From contig NZ_OX419519.1 of the NCBI RefSeq assembly GCF_948472415.1, positions 4,650,001 to 4,714,000 of the forward strand: a stretch of 64,000 nt of DNA, read 5' to 3'. Every line of letters begins with the position of its first letter. The stretch's first letter is position 1. The translations under genes and the position numbers were made by a program. The notes beneath the pieces were generated by a model, which saw only the letters and a list, made by a program, of their open reading frames with translations, made no database searches and was not told the origin of the DNA. This DNA comes from Kitasatospora fiedleri (lineage in GTDB: Bacteria; Actinomycetota; Actinomycetes; Streptomycetales; Streptomycetaceae). Below are positions 29,574 to 38,377 of this stretch, piece by piece.

Positions 29574-30158
29574 ATGGAAACCGCCACCGCCACCGCAATT
29601 CCGTCCGCCGCCACCGCAATTCCGTCCGCCGCCACCGTGGTTCCGGCCACCGCAGCTCCCGCCACCGCAGCTCCCACCACCGCCCCGGCGCTCGACGTCC
29701 GCGCCGTCCCCGGGCCCGTGCTGGACGCGCTGCGCCGCACCGACGACGCCGGGCGCGCCCGGACGGCCGCCGTCACCGAGCAGGGCGGCGAACCGCTGCG
29801 CTGCTGCCTGACCAGGGCCCGGCCCGGCGAGCGGATCACCCTGCTGTCGTACGCGCCGCTGCTGCGCTGGGCCGCCGAGACCGGCTGCGACCCCGGGCCG
29901 TACCTGGAGACCGGCCCGGTGTTCGTGCACGCCGAGCCGTGCCCGGGCCACCCCGGCGGCTGGCCGGCGGGCTTCCACGGCGGGCCGCGGGTGCTGCGGG
30001 CCTACGCGGCGGACGGCCGCATCCTCGGCGGCCGACTCGGCGGGCCGGCCGAACTGCCCTCGCTCGCGGCCGAACTGCTGGCCGACCCGGCGACCGCCGT
30101 ACTGCACGTGCGGGCCGTCGAGTTCGGCTGCTTCCTGCACGAGGTGCGCCGCGGGTAG
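29574..30158 (+). CDS. DUF1203 family protein
   Basis: A 194-residue cytoplasmic protein. Residues from about 40 on match DUF1203: ALDVRAVPGPVLDALRRTDD, ERITLLSYAPLLRW, GPVFVHAEPC, and LHVRAVEFGCFLHEVRRG. The first 38 residues are Ala/Thr/Pro-rich and come from a DNA repeat (a 21-bp unit twice at 29589-29630, then a decayed run of CCACCGCAGCTCC), so the start may really be further inside. CAGGCT ends 6 bases before the ATG, compatible with a leaderless start. Function of the family is unknown. Confidence 0.8.
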   Translation: METATATAIPSAATAIPSAATVVPATAAPATAAPTTAPALDVRAVPGPVLDALRRTDDAGRARTAAVTEQGGEPLRCCLTRARPGERITLLSYAPLLRWAAETGCDPGPYLETGPVFVHAEPCPGHPGGWPAGFHGGPRVLRAYAADGRILGGRLGGPAELPSLAAELLADPATAVLHVRAVEFGCFLHEVRRG

Positions 30159-30703
30159 CCGTCGGACGCCCGGCTCCGCGCAGTACGGCGCCCCCTGTCG
30201 GTCGAGCACCGCGCGCGCCTGCGCGGGCCTGCGCGCGCCTGCGCGGGCCCACGGCGTGGGGCCGGGCGGCCCGGGGCGACTCCGGATCGCGGCCACCGGC
30301 CATCGGCCATCGGCCACCGGCACGGGCCGTGGACGGCGGGCGGCGGGCCATGGGCGGCGGGCCGCGGGTCGGGGGCACCACCCGCAGCACCGGGGAGCCG
30401 GCGGCGGCGCTCAGCAGCCACGGCTTCACCGGGCCCGGCTGGGACCGGTCCGACCCGGCGGCCAGGGCCCGGCCGGAGCGGCGTGAACCGGTGGACATTC
30501 CGCGTCCCCGCGTCCCTCCGTGTCCCCCCGTGTCCCCCCGTGTCCCCCGGGTGTCGATCGGGCGTGCGGTCGGTCGATCGTGGCGGTACGACCCTTGGTG
30601 CTGCGAGACTTCACCGGTCGCGGACCGCCGGTCCGGCGTCCGGGTCCGGCGTCCCGTCGCGGCACGCCCCGGGGAACCCTCCCGTCGCACTAGGCTCGGG
30701 CGC
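30159..30703. repeat. Gene-free stretch with short tandem repeats
   Basis: 545 bp with no credible gene on either strand. Three low-complexity blocks are seen: GCGCGCCTGCGCGGGCCT units near 30220-30250, CATCGGC(CA) units near 30299-30320, and five units of about 10 bases (CGTGTCCCCC and variants) near 30501-30550. A 9-base inverted repeat (CGATCGGGC... / GGTCGATCG) follows. The promoter of the next gene (TAGGCT at 30691) closes the stretch. Confidence 0.6.
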
Positions 30704-31858
30704 ATGACCGAGCACCAGCTTTCCCACGGCTTCGAGACACTCGCCATCCACGCGGGCCAGGAAGCGGACCCCCGGACCGGGGCAGTCGTGACGCCGATCT
30801 ACCAGGTGTCCACCTACAAGCAGGACGGCGTCGGCGGACTGCGCGAGGGCTACGAGTACAGTCGCTCCGCCAACCCGACCCGCACCGCGCTGGAGGAGTG
30901 CCTGGCCGCGATCGAGGGCGGCGCGCGCGGCCTCGCCTTCGCCTCCGGGCTGGCCGCCGAGGACACCCTGCTGCGCACCCTGCTCAAGCCCGGCGACCAC
31001 ATCGTCATCCCCAATGACGCCTACGGCGGCACCTTCCGGCTGTTCGCCAAGGTGCTGACCCGCTGGGGCGTCGAGTTCTCCGTCGCCGACACCCACCACC
31101 CCGAGAAGGTCCGCGAGGCGATCCGTCCGACCACCCGCGCGGTGTGGGTGGAGACCCCGTCCAACCCGCTGCTCGGCATCACCGACCTCGCCGCGGTCGC
31201 CGAGATCGCGCACGCCGCCGGCGCCAAGCTGGTGGTCGACAACACCTTCGCCAGCCCCTACCTCCAGCAGCCGATCTCGTTCGGCGCGGACGTCGTGGTG
31301 CACTCCACCACCAAGTACATGGGCGGGCACTCCGACGTGGTCGGCGGTGCCCTGGTGGTCGCCGACGCGGGCCTGGCCGAGGAGGTCGCCTACCACCAGA
31401 ACGCGATGGGCGCGGTGGCCGGGCCGTTCGACGCCTGGCTGGTGCTGCGCGGCATCAAGACGCTCGGCGTCCGGATGGACCGGCACTCGGAGAACGCCGA
31501 GAAGGTCGCCGAACTGCTGGCCGGGCACCCGAAGGTGAGCCAGGTGCTCTATCCGGGCCTGCCCGGCCACCCCGGGCACGACGTCGCCGCCAAGCAGATG
31601 AAGGCGTTCGGCGGCATGGTCTCGTTCCGCGTCGCGGGCGGCGAGCAGGCCGCCGTCGAGGTCTGCAACCGGGCCGAACTGTTCACCCTGGGCGAGTCGC
31701 TGGGCGGCGTCGAGTCGCTGATCGAGCACCCCGGCCGGATGACCCACGCCTCCGCGGCCGGCTCCCCGCTGGAGGTGCCCGCCGACCTGGTGCGCGTCTC
31801 GGTGGGCATCGAGTCCGCCGCCGACCTGCTCGCCGACCTGGAGCAGGCCCTCGGCTGA
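30704..31858 (+). CDS. metB: Cystathionine gamma-synthase (or gamma-lyase)
   Basis: A 384-residue PLP enzyme of the Cys/Met metabolism family. PLP lysine is in VVHSTTKYMGGHSDVVGG; other family marks are YEYSRSANPTRTALE, FASGLAAEDTLL, and ETPSNPLLGITDL. The end SLGGVESLIEHPGRMTHAS is shared by synthases and lyases, so direction (making or cleaving cystathionine) cannot be decided by sequence; with cbs 5 kb away, either transsulfuration direction is possible. TAGGCT ends 7 bases before the ATG, so the mRNA is leaderless. Confidence 0.92.
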   Translation: MTEHQLSHGFETLAIHAGQEADPRTGAVVTPIYQVSTYKQDGVGGLREGYEYSRSANPTRTALEECLAAIEGGARGLAFASGLAAEDTLLRTLLKPGDHIVIPNDAYGGTFRLFAKVLTRWGVEFSVADTHHPEKVREAIRPTTRAVWVETPSNPLLGITDLAAVAEIAHAAGAKLVVDNTFASPYLQQPISFGADVVVHSTTKYMGGHSDVVGGALVVADAGLAEEVAYHQNAMGAVAGPFDAWLVLRGIKTLGVRMDRHSENAEKVAELLAGHPKVSQVLYPGLPGHPGHDVAAKQMKAFGGMVSFRVAGGEQAAVEVCNRAELFTLGESLGGVESLIEHPGRMTHASAAGSPLEVPADLVRVSVGIESAADLLADLEQALG

Positions 31859-31879
31859 CGGCCGGTCCGGCTCCCCGGT

Positions 31880-32443
31880 TCAACGGCGGTCCAGCAGGCC
31901 GTCGTTGAACCGGGCCAGCAGCGCGCAGAACACCGCCCGCTCGCGGGTCGTCCAGCCCGCCGTCAGCTCGGCGATCAACTCCCGCCGCCGCTCCCGGACC
32001 TGGGCCAGCCGACCGGCCCCCAGCGGCGTCAGCGCCAGCTGCACCGCGCGCCGGTCCGCCGGGTACGGCAGCCGCGCCACCAGGCGCTCCCGCAGCAGCG
32101 GCGCGGCCTGCCGGGTCACCGTCGAGGAGTCCACACCGAGCGCCGCCGCCAGTGTCTTCACCTTGGCCGGACCGGTGGCGGCGAGCTGCTCCAGCAGCAG
32201 GAACGAGGCCCGGTCCAGCTCCCCGGCGGCGCAGATCCGCCGGGCGAACACCGCGACCTGGTAGGGGAGTTGGCGGTCCGCGTCGGGGCGGTCCGCGTCG
32301 GGGCGGTCCGGGCGTCCGGCGCGGTCGGGACGTCCGGCGCGTCCGGCGCGGTCGGTACGTCCGGCGCGGTCGGGGCCGTCATTGCCTTCGGCGCGGCCGG
32401 GGCCGTCGGGATCGGAGGGTCCGTCGGACGGGGGCAGGGTCAT
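31880..32443 (-). CDS. MarR-family regulator with repetitive N-terminus
   Basis: A 187-residue regulator. Residues 58-187 form a winged helix of the MarR type: LDRASFLLLEQLAATGPAKVKTLAAALGVDSSTVTRQAAPLLRERLVARLPYPADRRAVQLALT, with the recognition helix in SSTVTRQAA and the wing in ADRRAVQLAL. The first 57 residues are Asp/Arg/Gly/Pro repeats (GRTDRAGRAGRPDRAGRPDR) derived from 15-bp DNA repeats and are likely disordered or not translated; no good ribosome-binding site precedes the ATG, so the true start may be inside. Divergent from ilvA, which it might regulate. Confidence 0.8.
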   Translation of the reverse strand: MTLPPSDGPSDPDGPGRAEGNDGPDRAGRTDRAGRAGRPDRAGRPDRPDADRPDADRQLPYQVAVFARRICAAGELDRASFLLLEQLAATGPAKVKTLAAALGVDSSTVTRQAAPLLRERLVARLPYPADRRAVQLALTPLGAGRLAQVRERRRELIAELTAGWTTRERAVFCALLARFNDGLLDRR

Positions 32444-32533
32444 CGCGGCTCACGGGGGGTGCGGGCGACTCGTCCCAGCAGCGTACGCGCGCCGGGCGAC
32501 CGGCGGAACAGCGCGCGCCCTACGCTGGCCCCC

Positions 32534-33745
32534 ATGCACAGGTGGCCGATCACGGTGGACGACGTCCGGGGCGCGCAGAAGATGCTGGCGGGGGTGGCCC
32601 GGGTCACCCCGATGCAGACCAGCCGCCACCTCTCCGGGACGGCCGGCACCCCCGTCCACCTCAAGTGCGAGAACCTCCAGCGCACCGGCTCGTTCAAGCT
32701 GCGCGGCGCGTACGTGCGGATCGCCGGGCTGTCCCCGGTCGAGCGGGCCGCCGGGGTGGTCGCGGCCAGCGCGGGCAACCACGCGCAGGGCGTCGCGCTG
32801 GCCGCCTCGCTGCTCGGGGTGCGCTCCACCGTCTTCATGCCGGTCGCCGCGCCGCTGCCGAAGGTCGCCGCCACCCGCGAGTACGGCGCCGAGGTCCGGC
32901 TGCACGGCGCCAACGTCGACCAGGCGCTGCGGGCCGCCCGGGAGTACGCCGAGGACACCGGCGCGGTCTTCATCCACCCCTTCGACCACTGGGACGTGAT
33001 CACCGGCCAGGCCACCGTCGGCCTGGAGGTCCTGGAGCAGTGCTCCGAGGTGCGCACCGTGCTGGTCGGCACCGGCGGCGGCGGGCTGCTGGCGGGCGTG
33101 GCGATCGCGATCAAGGCGCTGCGCCCGGACGTCCGGGTGATCGGCGTGCAGGCCGCCGCCGCGGCCGCGTACCCGCTGTCGCTGGCGGCCGGGCGCCCGG
33201 TCGCGCTGGAACGGTTCGCCACCATGGCGGACGGCATCATGGTCGGCCGCCCCGGGGACATCCCGTTCGAGGTGGTGGAGGCCCTCGCGGACGGGGTGCT
33301 GACGGTCTCCGAGGACGCGCTCTCCCGGGCCCTGCTGGTCGGCCTGGAGCGGCTCAAGCTGGTGGTCGAACCCGCCGGGGCGGCGCCGATCGCCGCGCTG
33401 ATGGCCGAACCCGGGCGGTTCGAGGGCCCGGTGGTGGCGGTGCTCTCCGGCGGCAACATCGACCCGCAGCTGATGCAGCGGGTGCTCCGGCACGGCCTGG
33501 CCGCGGCGGGCCGCTACCTGTCGCTGCGGGTCCGGCTGACCGACAAGCCGGGCGCGCTGGCCGACCTGCTGGGCGTGCTGACCCGGATGGACGCCAACGT
33601 GCTGGACGTCGCGCACGTCCGGATCGACCCGCAGCTGGGCCTGACCGAGGTCGAGGTGGACCTGCACCTGGAGACCAAGGGGCCCGAGCACTGCGCGGCG
33701 GTGATCGGCGAGCTGCGGGAGGACGGGTACGTGGTCAGCCGCTGA
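32534..33745 (+). CDS. ilvA: Threonine ammonia-lyase with ACT domain
   Basis: Deaminates threonine (or serine) to 2-oxobutyrate, feeding isoleucine synthesis or catabolism. 403 residues, PLP fold II: Lys in RTGSFKLRGAYVRI, SAGNHAQGVALA, and the phosphate-binding VGTGGGGLLAGVA. A C-terminal ACT domain (about 328-403: YLSLRVRLTDKPGALADLLGVL) gives amino-acid or ligand control, as in TdcB-like actinobacterial enzymes rather than E. coli IlvA with two ACT-like units. Leaderless: TACGCT ends 7 bases before ATG. The stop codon lies inside a 20-bp tandem repeat. Confidence 0.93.
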   Translation: MHRWPITVDDVRGAQKMLAGVARVTPMQTSRHLSGTAGTPVHLKCENLQRTGSFKLRGAYVRIAGLSPVERAAGVVAASAGNHAQGVALAASLLGVRSTVFMPVAAPLPKVAATREYGAEVRLHGANVDQALRAAREYAEDTGAVFIHPFDHWDVITGQATVGLEVLEQCSEVRTVLVGTGGGGLLAGVAIAIKALRPDVRVIGVQAAAAAAYPLSLAAGRPVALERFATMADGIMVGRPGDIPFEVVEALADGVLTVSEDALSRALLVGLERLKLVVEPAGAAPIAALMAEPGRFEGPVVAVLSGGNIDPQLMQRVLRHGLAAAGRYLSLRVRLTDKPGALADLLGVLTRMDANVLDVAHVRIDPQLGLTEVEVDLHLETKGPEHCAAVIGELREDGYVVSR

Positions 33746-33790
33746 GGCCCGTCGGGGCCCGCTGAGGCCCACCGGGGCCCGCTGGGGCCC
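33741..33790 (+). repeat. 20-bp tandem repeat beginning at the ilvA stop
   Basis: GCTGAGGCCCGTCGGGGCCC (with TGA as the ilvA stop) is followed by a near-identical copy and a half copy, so the end of the gene has been multiplied into the intergenic region. Confidence 0.8.
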
Positions 33791-33858
33791 AGTGGCACCG
33801 GGTGGGCCCGGGTTGTCAGTGGTGACTGGGAGGCTGTGACCCGCCTCACCTGCGGCGC

Positions 33859-33904
33859 TTGACGCGATATATCGCGAGTGACAGCATCTTGCGATGTATC
33901 GCGA
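33859..33904 (+). promoter_or_regulatory. Promoter with twin palindromic operators for the DrrAB-type ABC genes
   Basis: TTGACG (33859) and CAGCAT (33882) form a promoter with 17-bp spacing. Two palindromes sit on it: CGCGATATATCGCG at 33863-33876 in the spacer and -35, and TTGCGATGTATCGCGA at 33889-33904 over the start point. Their centres are 27 bp apart. A dimeric repressor (PadR or TetR type, inferred) binding GCGATNTATCGC would block transcription of the exporter. No repressor gene of that kind is adjacent except the MarR gene 1.4 kb upstream. Confidence 0.65.
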
Positions 33905-33985
33905 GCTTCGCCGCCGGCGGGCCCGGGTACCGAACCCGATGATTTCCCCACAGAACCGACTCGCATCAGGAGATGAGGCAGGCCC

Positions 33986-35005
33986 ATGGCGGCAGCCATC
34001 GAAGCCGAGAACCTGGTCAAGACCTTCGGTGACGTCCGCGCCCTGGACGGCGTGAGCCTGGACGTGCCCGAGGGCACCGTGCTCGGGCTGCTCGGACCGA
34101 ACGGCGCGGGCAAGACCACCACCGTGCGCGTCCTGACCACCCTGCTCCAACCCGACTCCGGCCGGGCCACCGTCGCCGGGGTCGACGTGCTCAAGCACCC
34201 CAACAAGGTGCGCAGCCTGATCGGCCTGTCCGGCCAGTACGCCGCCGTCGACGAGTACCTCACCGGCCGGGAGAACCTCCAGATGGTCGGCGAGCTCTAC
34301 CAGATGAGCGCCCGCGACGCGAAGCGGCGGGCCCTCGAACTGCTGGAGTGGTTCAACCTCTCCGCAGCCGCGGACCGCACCGCCAAGACCTACTCCGGCG
34401 GCATGCGCCGCCGCCTCGACCTGGCCGCCGCTCTGGTGGTCCGGCCCCCGGTGATGTTCCTGGACGAGCCCACCACCGGCCTCGACCCGCGCAACCGGCT
34501 CGCCCTGTGGGAGGTCATCGAGACCCTGGTCGAGCAGGGCACCACCCTGCTGCTCACCACCCAGTACCTGGAGGAGGCCGACCGCCTCGCCCACGACATC
34601 GCGGTGGTCGACCACGGCAGGGTGATCGCCCGCGGCACCGCCGACGAGCTCAAGGCCCAGATCGGCGGCGAACGCATCGAGGTGGTCGTCCGCGCCGCCG
34701 ACCTCGTCCCCGAGGCGGTCGCCGCGCTCACCCCGTACGCCAAGGGCGAGCCGACGGTGGAGCGCAACACCCGCCGGATCACCGTCCCGGTCAGCGGCGG
34801 CGCCCGGGTACTGGCCGACGCCATCCGCGAACTGGACGCCCACTCCATCGAGATCGACGACATCGGCCTGCGCCGCCCGACCCTGGACGACGTCTTCCTC
34901 TCCCTCACCGGCCACGCCACCGAGGACGGGACGGGCGAGGACGAGGGCGGCACGCCCGCCGCGTCCGCCGGGAAGGGCCGCCGCGGCCAGCGAGAGGACG
35001 CCTGA
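33986..35005 (+). CDS. DrrA-type ABC transporter ATP-binding protein
   Basis: A 339-residue ATPase of the daunorubicin-resistance (DrrA/ABC-2) type. AGGAGATGAGG precedes the ATG. Walker A is LGLLGPNGAGKTTTVRVL, signature YSGGMRRRLDLAAALV, Walker B VMFLDEPTTGLDPRNR, H-loop TTQYLEEADRLA. The C-terminal 110 residues are the DUF4162-like regulatory extension of DrrA. The stop is one base from the permease start, so the two are coupled and make one drug or lipid exporter controlled by the twin operators. Confidence 0.95.
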   Translation: MAAAIEAENLVKTFGDVRALDGVSLDVPEGTVLGLLGPNGAGKTTTVRVLTTLLQPDSGRATVAGVDVLKHPNKVRSLIGLSGQYAAVDEYLTGRENLQMVGELYQMSARDAKRRALELLEWFNLSAAADRTAKTYSGGMRRRLDLAAALVVRPPVMFLDEPTTGLDPRNRLALWEVIETLVEQGTTLLLTTQYLEEADRLAHDIAVVDHGRVIARGTADELKAQIGGERIEVVVRAADLVPEAVAALTPYAKGEPTVERNTRRITVPVSGGARVLADAIRELDAHSIEIDDIGLRRPTLDDVFLSLTGHATEDGTGEDEGGTPAASAGKGRRGQREDA

Positions 35006-35006
35006 G

Positions 35007-35867
35007 ATGACACTCGCCAGCACCGACGGCGCCATCGGCGGCGCCCCCGTCGCCCCGCGCCGCGGCGTCGCCGCCACCGCCCACGACTCCTGGGTGGTCG
35101 CCAAGCGGAACCTTCGCCGGATGACCAGGATTCCCGAGATCGTCGTCTTCGGGCTGATGCAGCCCGTCATGTTCGTGCTGCTGTTCTCGTACGTCATGGG
35201 CGGCGCGATCGCGATCCCCGGCGCCCCGCCCGGCCACGACGTGTACATCGAGTACCTGATGGCCGGCATCTTCGCCCAGACCGTCACCTTCGCGGTGGCC
35301 GGCGCCTCGGCCGGCATCGCGGAGGACATGACCAAGGGCCTGGTCGACCGCTTCCGCTCGCTGCCGATGGCCCGGGCCGCCGTGCTCACCGGCCGCACCC
35401 TGGCCGACCTGGTGCAGACCGCGTTCATCCTGGTCGTGCTGGCGCTGGTCGCGCTGCTGGTCGGCTGGCGCATCCACCACGGCGTGCTGGACATGCTCGC
35501 CGCGTTCGGCCTGCTGCTGCTGCTCGGCTACGCCTTCTCCTGGATCGGCGCGCTGATCGGCCTGTCGGTGCGCAGCCCCGAGGCGGCCACCTCGGCCGGC
35601 CTGATCTGGCTGTTCCCGCTGACCTTCGTCTCCAACGCGTTCGTGCCGGTCAGCTCGATGCCGAGCTGGCTCCAGCCGGTCGCCTACTGGAACCCGTTCT
35701 CCGCCACCGTGCAGGCCTGCCGCAGCCTGTTCGGCAACCAGCTCGGCGAGGTGCCGGACTCCTGGCCGATGCAGCACGCCGCGCTGGTCTCGGTGGTCTG
35801 GTCGCTGCTGATCACGGCGGTGTTCTCCTGGCTGGCGGTGCGCAAGTACCGCCGCGCGGCAGGCTGA
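35007..35867 (+). CDS. ABC-2 type permease (DrrB-like)
   Basis: A 286-residue membrane protein with six helices and the ABC-2 signature region: PEIVVFGLMQPVMFVLLFSYVMGG, GIAEDMTKGLVDRFRSLPMARAAVLTGRTLADL, YAFSWIGALIGLSVRSPEAA, and FPLTFVSNAFVPVSSMPSWLQPVAYWNPFSATVQACRSLFGN. It begins one base after the ATPase stop. The pair probably exports a hydrophobic compound. Downstream are imperfect repeats of GGACGCACCGGCCCC (35902-35955). Confidence 0.93.
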   Translation: MTLASTDGAIGGAPVAPRRGVAATAHDSWVVAKRNLRRMTRIPEIVVFGLMQPVMFVLLFSYVMGGAIAIPGAPPGHDVYIEYLMAGIFAQTVTFAVAGASAGIAEDMTKGLVDRFRSLPMARAAVLTGRTLADLVQTAFILVVLALVALLVGWRIHHGVLDMLAAFGLLLLLGYAFSWIGALIGLSVRSPEAATSAGLIWLFPLTFVSNAFVPVSSMPSWLQPVAYWNPFSATVQACRSLFGNQLGEVPDSWPMQHAALVSVVWSLLITAVFSWLAVRKYRRAAG

Positions 35868-35955
35868 GGAACGCCGCACCGGGCGGCTGAGGACCGCGGT
35901 GCCGGACGCACCGGCCCCGGACGCACCAGCCCTGACGCACCGGCCCCGGACGCGG

Positions 35956-35990
35956 AACGGCCGCTCCCCCCACCCGGGGGAGCGGCCGTT
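35956..35990. terminator. Bidirectional terminator
   Basis: AACGGCCGCTCCCCC and GGGGGAGCGGCCGTT form a perfect 15-bp stem with a 5-base loop between the convergent permease and greA genes; the TT on both sides gives weak T-tails. Confidence 0.85.
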
Positions 35991-36007
35991 CGGCGCGGGG
36001 CGTGCGG

Positions 36008-36505
36008 TCAGCCGGAGAAGGGCTTGGCGTCGATGATCTTCACGCTGGCCTTCTTGCCGTTCGGCAGCTCGTACTGGGCGTTCTCGCCCACCGACTTGCC
36101 GATGATGCCCCGGCCCAGCGGCGACTGCGGCGAGTAGACGTCGATGTCGCCGTCGGTGACCTCGCGGGAGGCCAGCAGGAACTCCATGGTGTCGTCGAGG
36201 TCGCCGTCGAAGGCGACCTTCACCAGCATGCCCGGGGCCACCACGCCCGAGTCGGCCGGCGCCTCGCCGACCTTGGCCCGCTCCAGCAGCTGGGTCAGCT
36301 GGCGGATTCGCGCCTCGGTCTTGCCCTGCTCGTCCTTGGCCGCGTGGTAGCCCGCGTTCTCCTTGAGGTCGCCCTCCTCGCGCGCGGCCTCGATCTTCTG
36401 GGCGATCTCGATGCGCCAGGGCCCGGTCAGGTGGTCAAGCTCGGCCTTGAGCTTGTTGTAGTGGTCCTGAGTGAGCCAGGTCACGTCATCGTTGGTCTGG
36501 GTCAC
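36008..36505 (-). CDS. greA: Transcription elongation factor GreA
   Basis: Stimulates transcript cleavage by backtracked RNA polymerase. The GTG start follows GAGGAG by 7 bases. 165 residues: an N-terminal coiled coil with the acidic tip EEGDLKENAGYHAAKDEQG, which reaches the active site, and a C-terminal FKBP-like domain with YSPQSPLGRGIIGKSVGE. Length is normal. -10 TAGGCT on the minus strand at 36633-36638 implies a leader of about 120 bases. Confidence 0.95.
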   Translation of the reverse strand: MTQTNDDVTWLTQDHYNKLKAELDHLTGPWRIEIAQKIEAAREEGDLKENAGYHAAKDEQGKTEARIRQLTQLLERAKVGEAPADSGVVAPGMLVKVAFDGDLDDTMEFLLASREVTDGDIDVYSPQSPLGRGIIGKSVGENAQYELPNGKKASVKIIDAKPFSG

Positions 36506-36689
36506 AGGAGTGCTCCTCGTCGGTGCTGGCGCCGCCCCGGGGGTGGACCGGCGGCGGTGTGCTCGATTTTCTGGGCAGATGCAAAGCAACGCCCGCTTCC
36601 GTGCCGATCGGCGCGGAAGGGGCGAAACCACGAGCCTAACAAGTTCCCGGCCTGGACGGGAGGTCTCCGAGCGGCCCGCCCCCGGGGCC

Positions 36690-36800
36690 GGTGGTCGGCG
36701 GGCCGGTGGGCGGGTGCGGGCCGGGTGCTGGGCGCGGGTGCGGGCCCGGTACGGGCCGGGTGCTGGGCGGGTGCTGGCCCGGTACGGGCCGGGGGCGCTC
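36690..36800. repeat. Imperfect G-rich repeats in the greA/DUF4307 gap
   Basis: Within the 378-bp gap between two minus-strand genes there are interspersed copies of GGGCCGGGTGCTGGGCG and CCCGGTACGGGCC, each seen at least twice. No gene is seen. The greA promoter occupies the left side of the gap. Confidence 0.5.
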
Positions 36801-36883
36801 CGGCGGCGGGTGGTCGGAGAACGCGGTGGCATCCGCGCGCGGCGGTGCCTCCGAAAGGGTGAGCGAGCGGGCGGGGCGGGGCG

Positions 36884-37321
36884 TTACTTCTTGTCGGGGG
36901 TGCAGCCGAGCAGCTCCGCGGTGGTGCCGCGGGCCGTGGTGCGCAGCGTGACCACCTCGTCGTAGCTGGTGCCCGCGGCCGGGACCGGGAAGTCCGACTG
37001 GCCGACCACCGCGCCGTCCGCGCCCTGCGAGCGGACCGTGCAGACGCCCGCGGTGCCGTCGCTCTTGCGCACCGAGAGCTGCAGCTGCAGCTCGGTGTCC
37101 GACACCGGCTGGAAGGTGGGCACCGTACCGTTCAGCCGGGTCTCCCGCAGCAGGTACGAGCCGCCCAGCCAGGCGATCAGTCCGAGGAACAGCACCCCGC
37201 ACACCACCGCGGCGATCCGCAGCCTGCGGTCGGCGGCCCGGTCGTCGGCCCGGCTGTAGCGGCCGGCCGGCGGTGCGGCCGGGGTCGCCGCCGGCGTCGT
37301 GGGCGTAGGGCTGTGGTCCAT
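36884..37321 (-). CDS. DUF4307 membrane protein
   Basis: A 145-residue protein with a Pro/Ala-rich cytoplasmic head, one membrane helix (LRIAAVVCGVLFLGLIAWLGGSYLL) and an extracytoplasmic beta-rich domain (VSDTELQLQLSVRKSDGTAGVCTVRSQ...) with two Cys (one in the C-terminal LLGCTPDKK) that may pair. This matches DUF4307, which in actinobacteria neighbours mca. Divergent from mca; a TATAGT -10 box on the minus strand at 37391-37396 is its probable promoter. Confidence 0.88.
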   Translation of the reverse strand: MDHSPTPTTPAATPAAPPAGRYSRADDRAADRRLRIAAVVCGVLFLGLIAWLGGSYLLRETRLNGTVPTFQPVSDTELQLQLSVRKSDGTAGVCTVRSQGADGAVVGQSDFPVPAAGTSYDEVVTLRTTARGTTAELLGCTPDKK

Positions 37322-37477
37322 GGCGGGGCTCGGTCCTTTCGCGGAGGCGGTTCGTCCTTCGGTGGGAATGGACGGGCCCTCCAGTCCGTCACTATAGGAG
37401 GGGCACGTCCGCGCCGGAGGCGGCGGGGGAGCCGACCCGACGAAGCGGACATACCTGTACCTGAAGGGGACCAGGCG

Positions 37478-38347
37478 TTGAGCGAGCAGTTGCGTTTGAT
37501 GGCGGTGCACGCGCACCCGGACGACGAGTCCAGCAAGGGCGCCGCCACCATGGCGATGTACGTGTCGCAGGGGGTGGAGGTCCTGGTCGCCACGTGCACC
37601 GGAGGGGAGCGGGGCTCGATCCTCAACCCCAAGCTCCAGGGCGACCCGTGGGTCGAGGAGAACATCCACGAGGTCCGCCGCAAGGAGATGGACGCCGCCC
37701 GGGAGATCCTCGGCGTCCAGCAGGCGTGGCTCGGCTACGTCGACTCCGGCCTCCCCGAGGGCGACCCGCTGCCCCCGCTGCCGGAGGGCTGCTTCGCGCT
37801 GGAGGACGTCGAGGTGGCGGCCGGGGCCCTGGTCAAGCTGATCCGCGAGTTCCGCCCGCACGTGATCACCACGTACGACGAGAACGGCGGTTACCCGCAC
37901 CCCGACCACATCATGACCCACAAGATCACCATGGTGGCCTTCGACGCCGCCGGCGACCCCGCGGCCTACCCCGAGGCCGGCGAGCCCTGGCAGCCGTCCA
38001 AGCTGTACTACAACCACGGCTTCCCGATGGGCCGAATCCGCGCCCTGCACGCCTACCTCAGCACCAACGGCCACGAGTCCCCCTACGGCGAGTGGATCGA
38101 GGGCTGGGAGAAGTCCGGCCGGGCCGAGCGGGAGATCACCACCCAGGTCGCGTGCGGCGACTTCTTCGAGATCCGCGACAAGGCCCTGATCGCCCACGCC
38201 ACCCAGATCGACCCCGACGGGCCCTGGTTCCGCGTCCCGCTCGACATCCAGCGCGAGGTCTGGCCCACCGAGGACTACGAACTCGCCAAGTCCCTGGTCG
38301 ACACCGACCTCCCCGAGACCGACCTCTTCGCGGGCCTGCGCAAGTAA
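37478..38347 (+). CDS. mca: Mycothiol S-conjugate amidase
   Basis: Cleaves mycothiol S-conjugates to mercapturic acids for export, detoxifying electrophiles; only mycothiol-making actinobacteria have it. 289 residues, LmbE-like Zn amidase: metal motif AVHAHPDDES, ATCTGGERGSILN, and PHVITTYDENGGYPHPDHIMTH with the catalytic Asp and third ligand. The TTG start is supported by GGGGA 8 bases upstream and because it gives the standard N-terminus (SEQLRLMAVHAHPDD). Very close to the deacetylase MshB, but the length and the DENGGYPHPDH sequence fit Mca. Confidence 0.93.
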   Translation: MSEQLRLMAVHAHPDDESSKGAATMAMYVSQGVEVLVATCTGGERGSILNPKLQGDPWVEENIHEVRRKEMDAAREILGVQQAWLGYVDSGLPEGDPLPPLPEGCFALEDVEVAAGALVKLIREFRPHVITTYDENGGYPHPDHIMTHKITMVAFDAAGDPAAYPEAGEPWQPSKLYYNHGFPMGRIRALHAYLSTNGHESPYGEWIEGWEKSGRAEREITTQVACGDFFEIRDKALIAHATQIDPDGPWFRVPLDIQREVWPTEDYELAKSLVDTDLPETDLFAGLRK

Positions 38348-38377
38348 CCGCACCCCGCCACGCCCGTACCACCCCCC

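Noticed and set aside
30159..30703. Possible CRISPR array
   Set aside because: Repeats are 7-10 bases, adjacent and GC-simple, with no spacers of constant length and no cas genes.
31880..32443. A secreted or surface protein because of the Asp/Arg repeats
   Set aside because: The rest is a clear MarR winged helix and there is no signal peptide.
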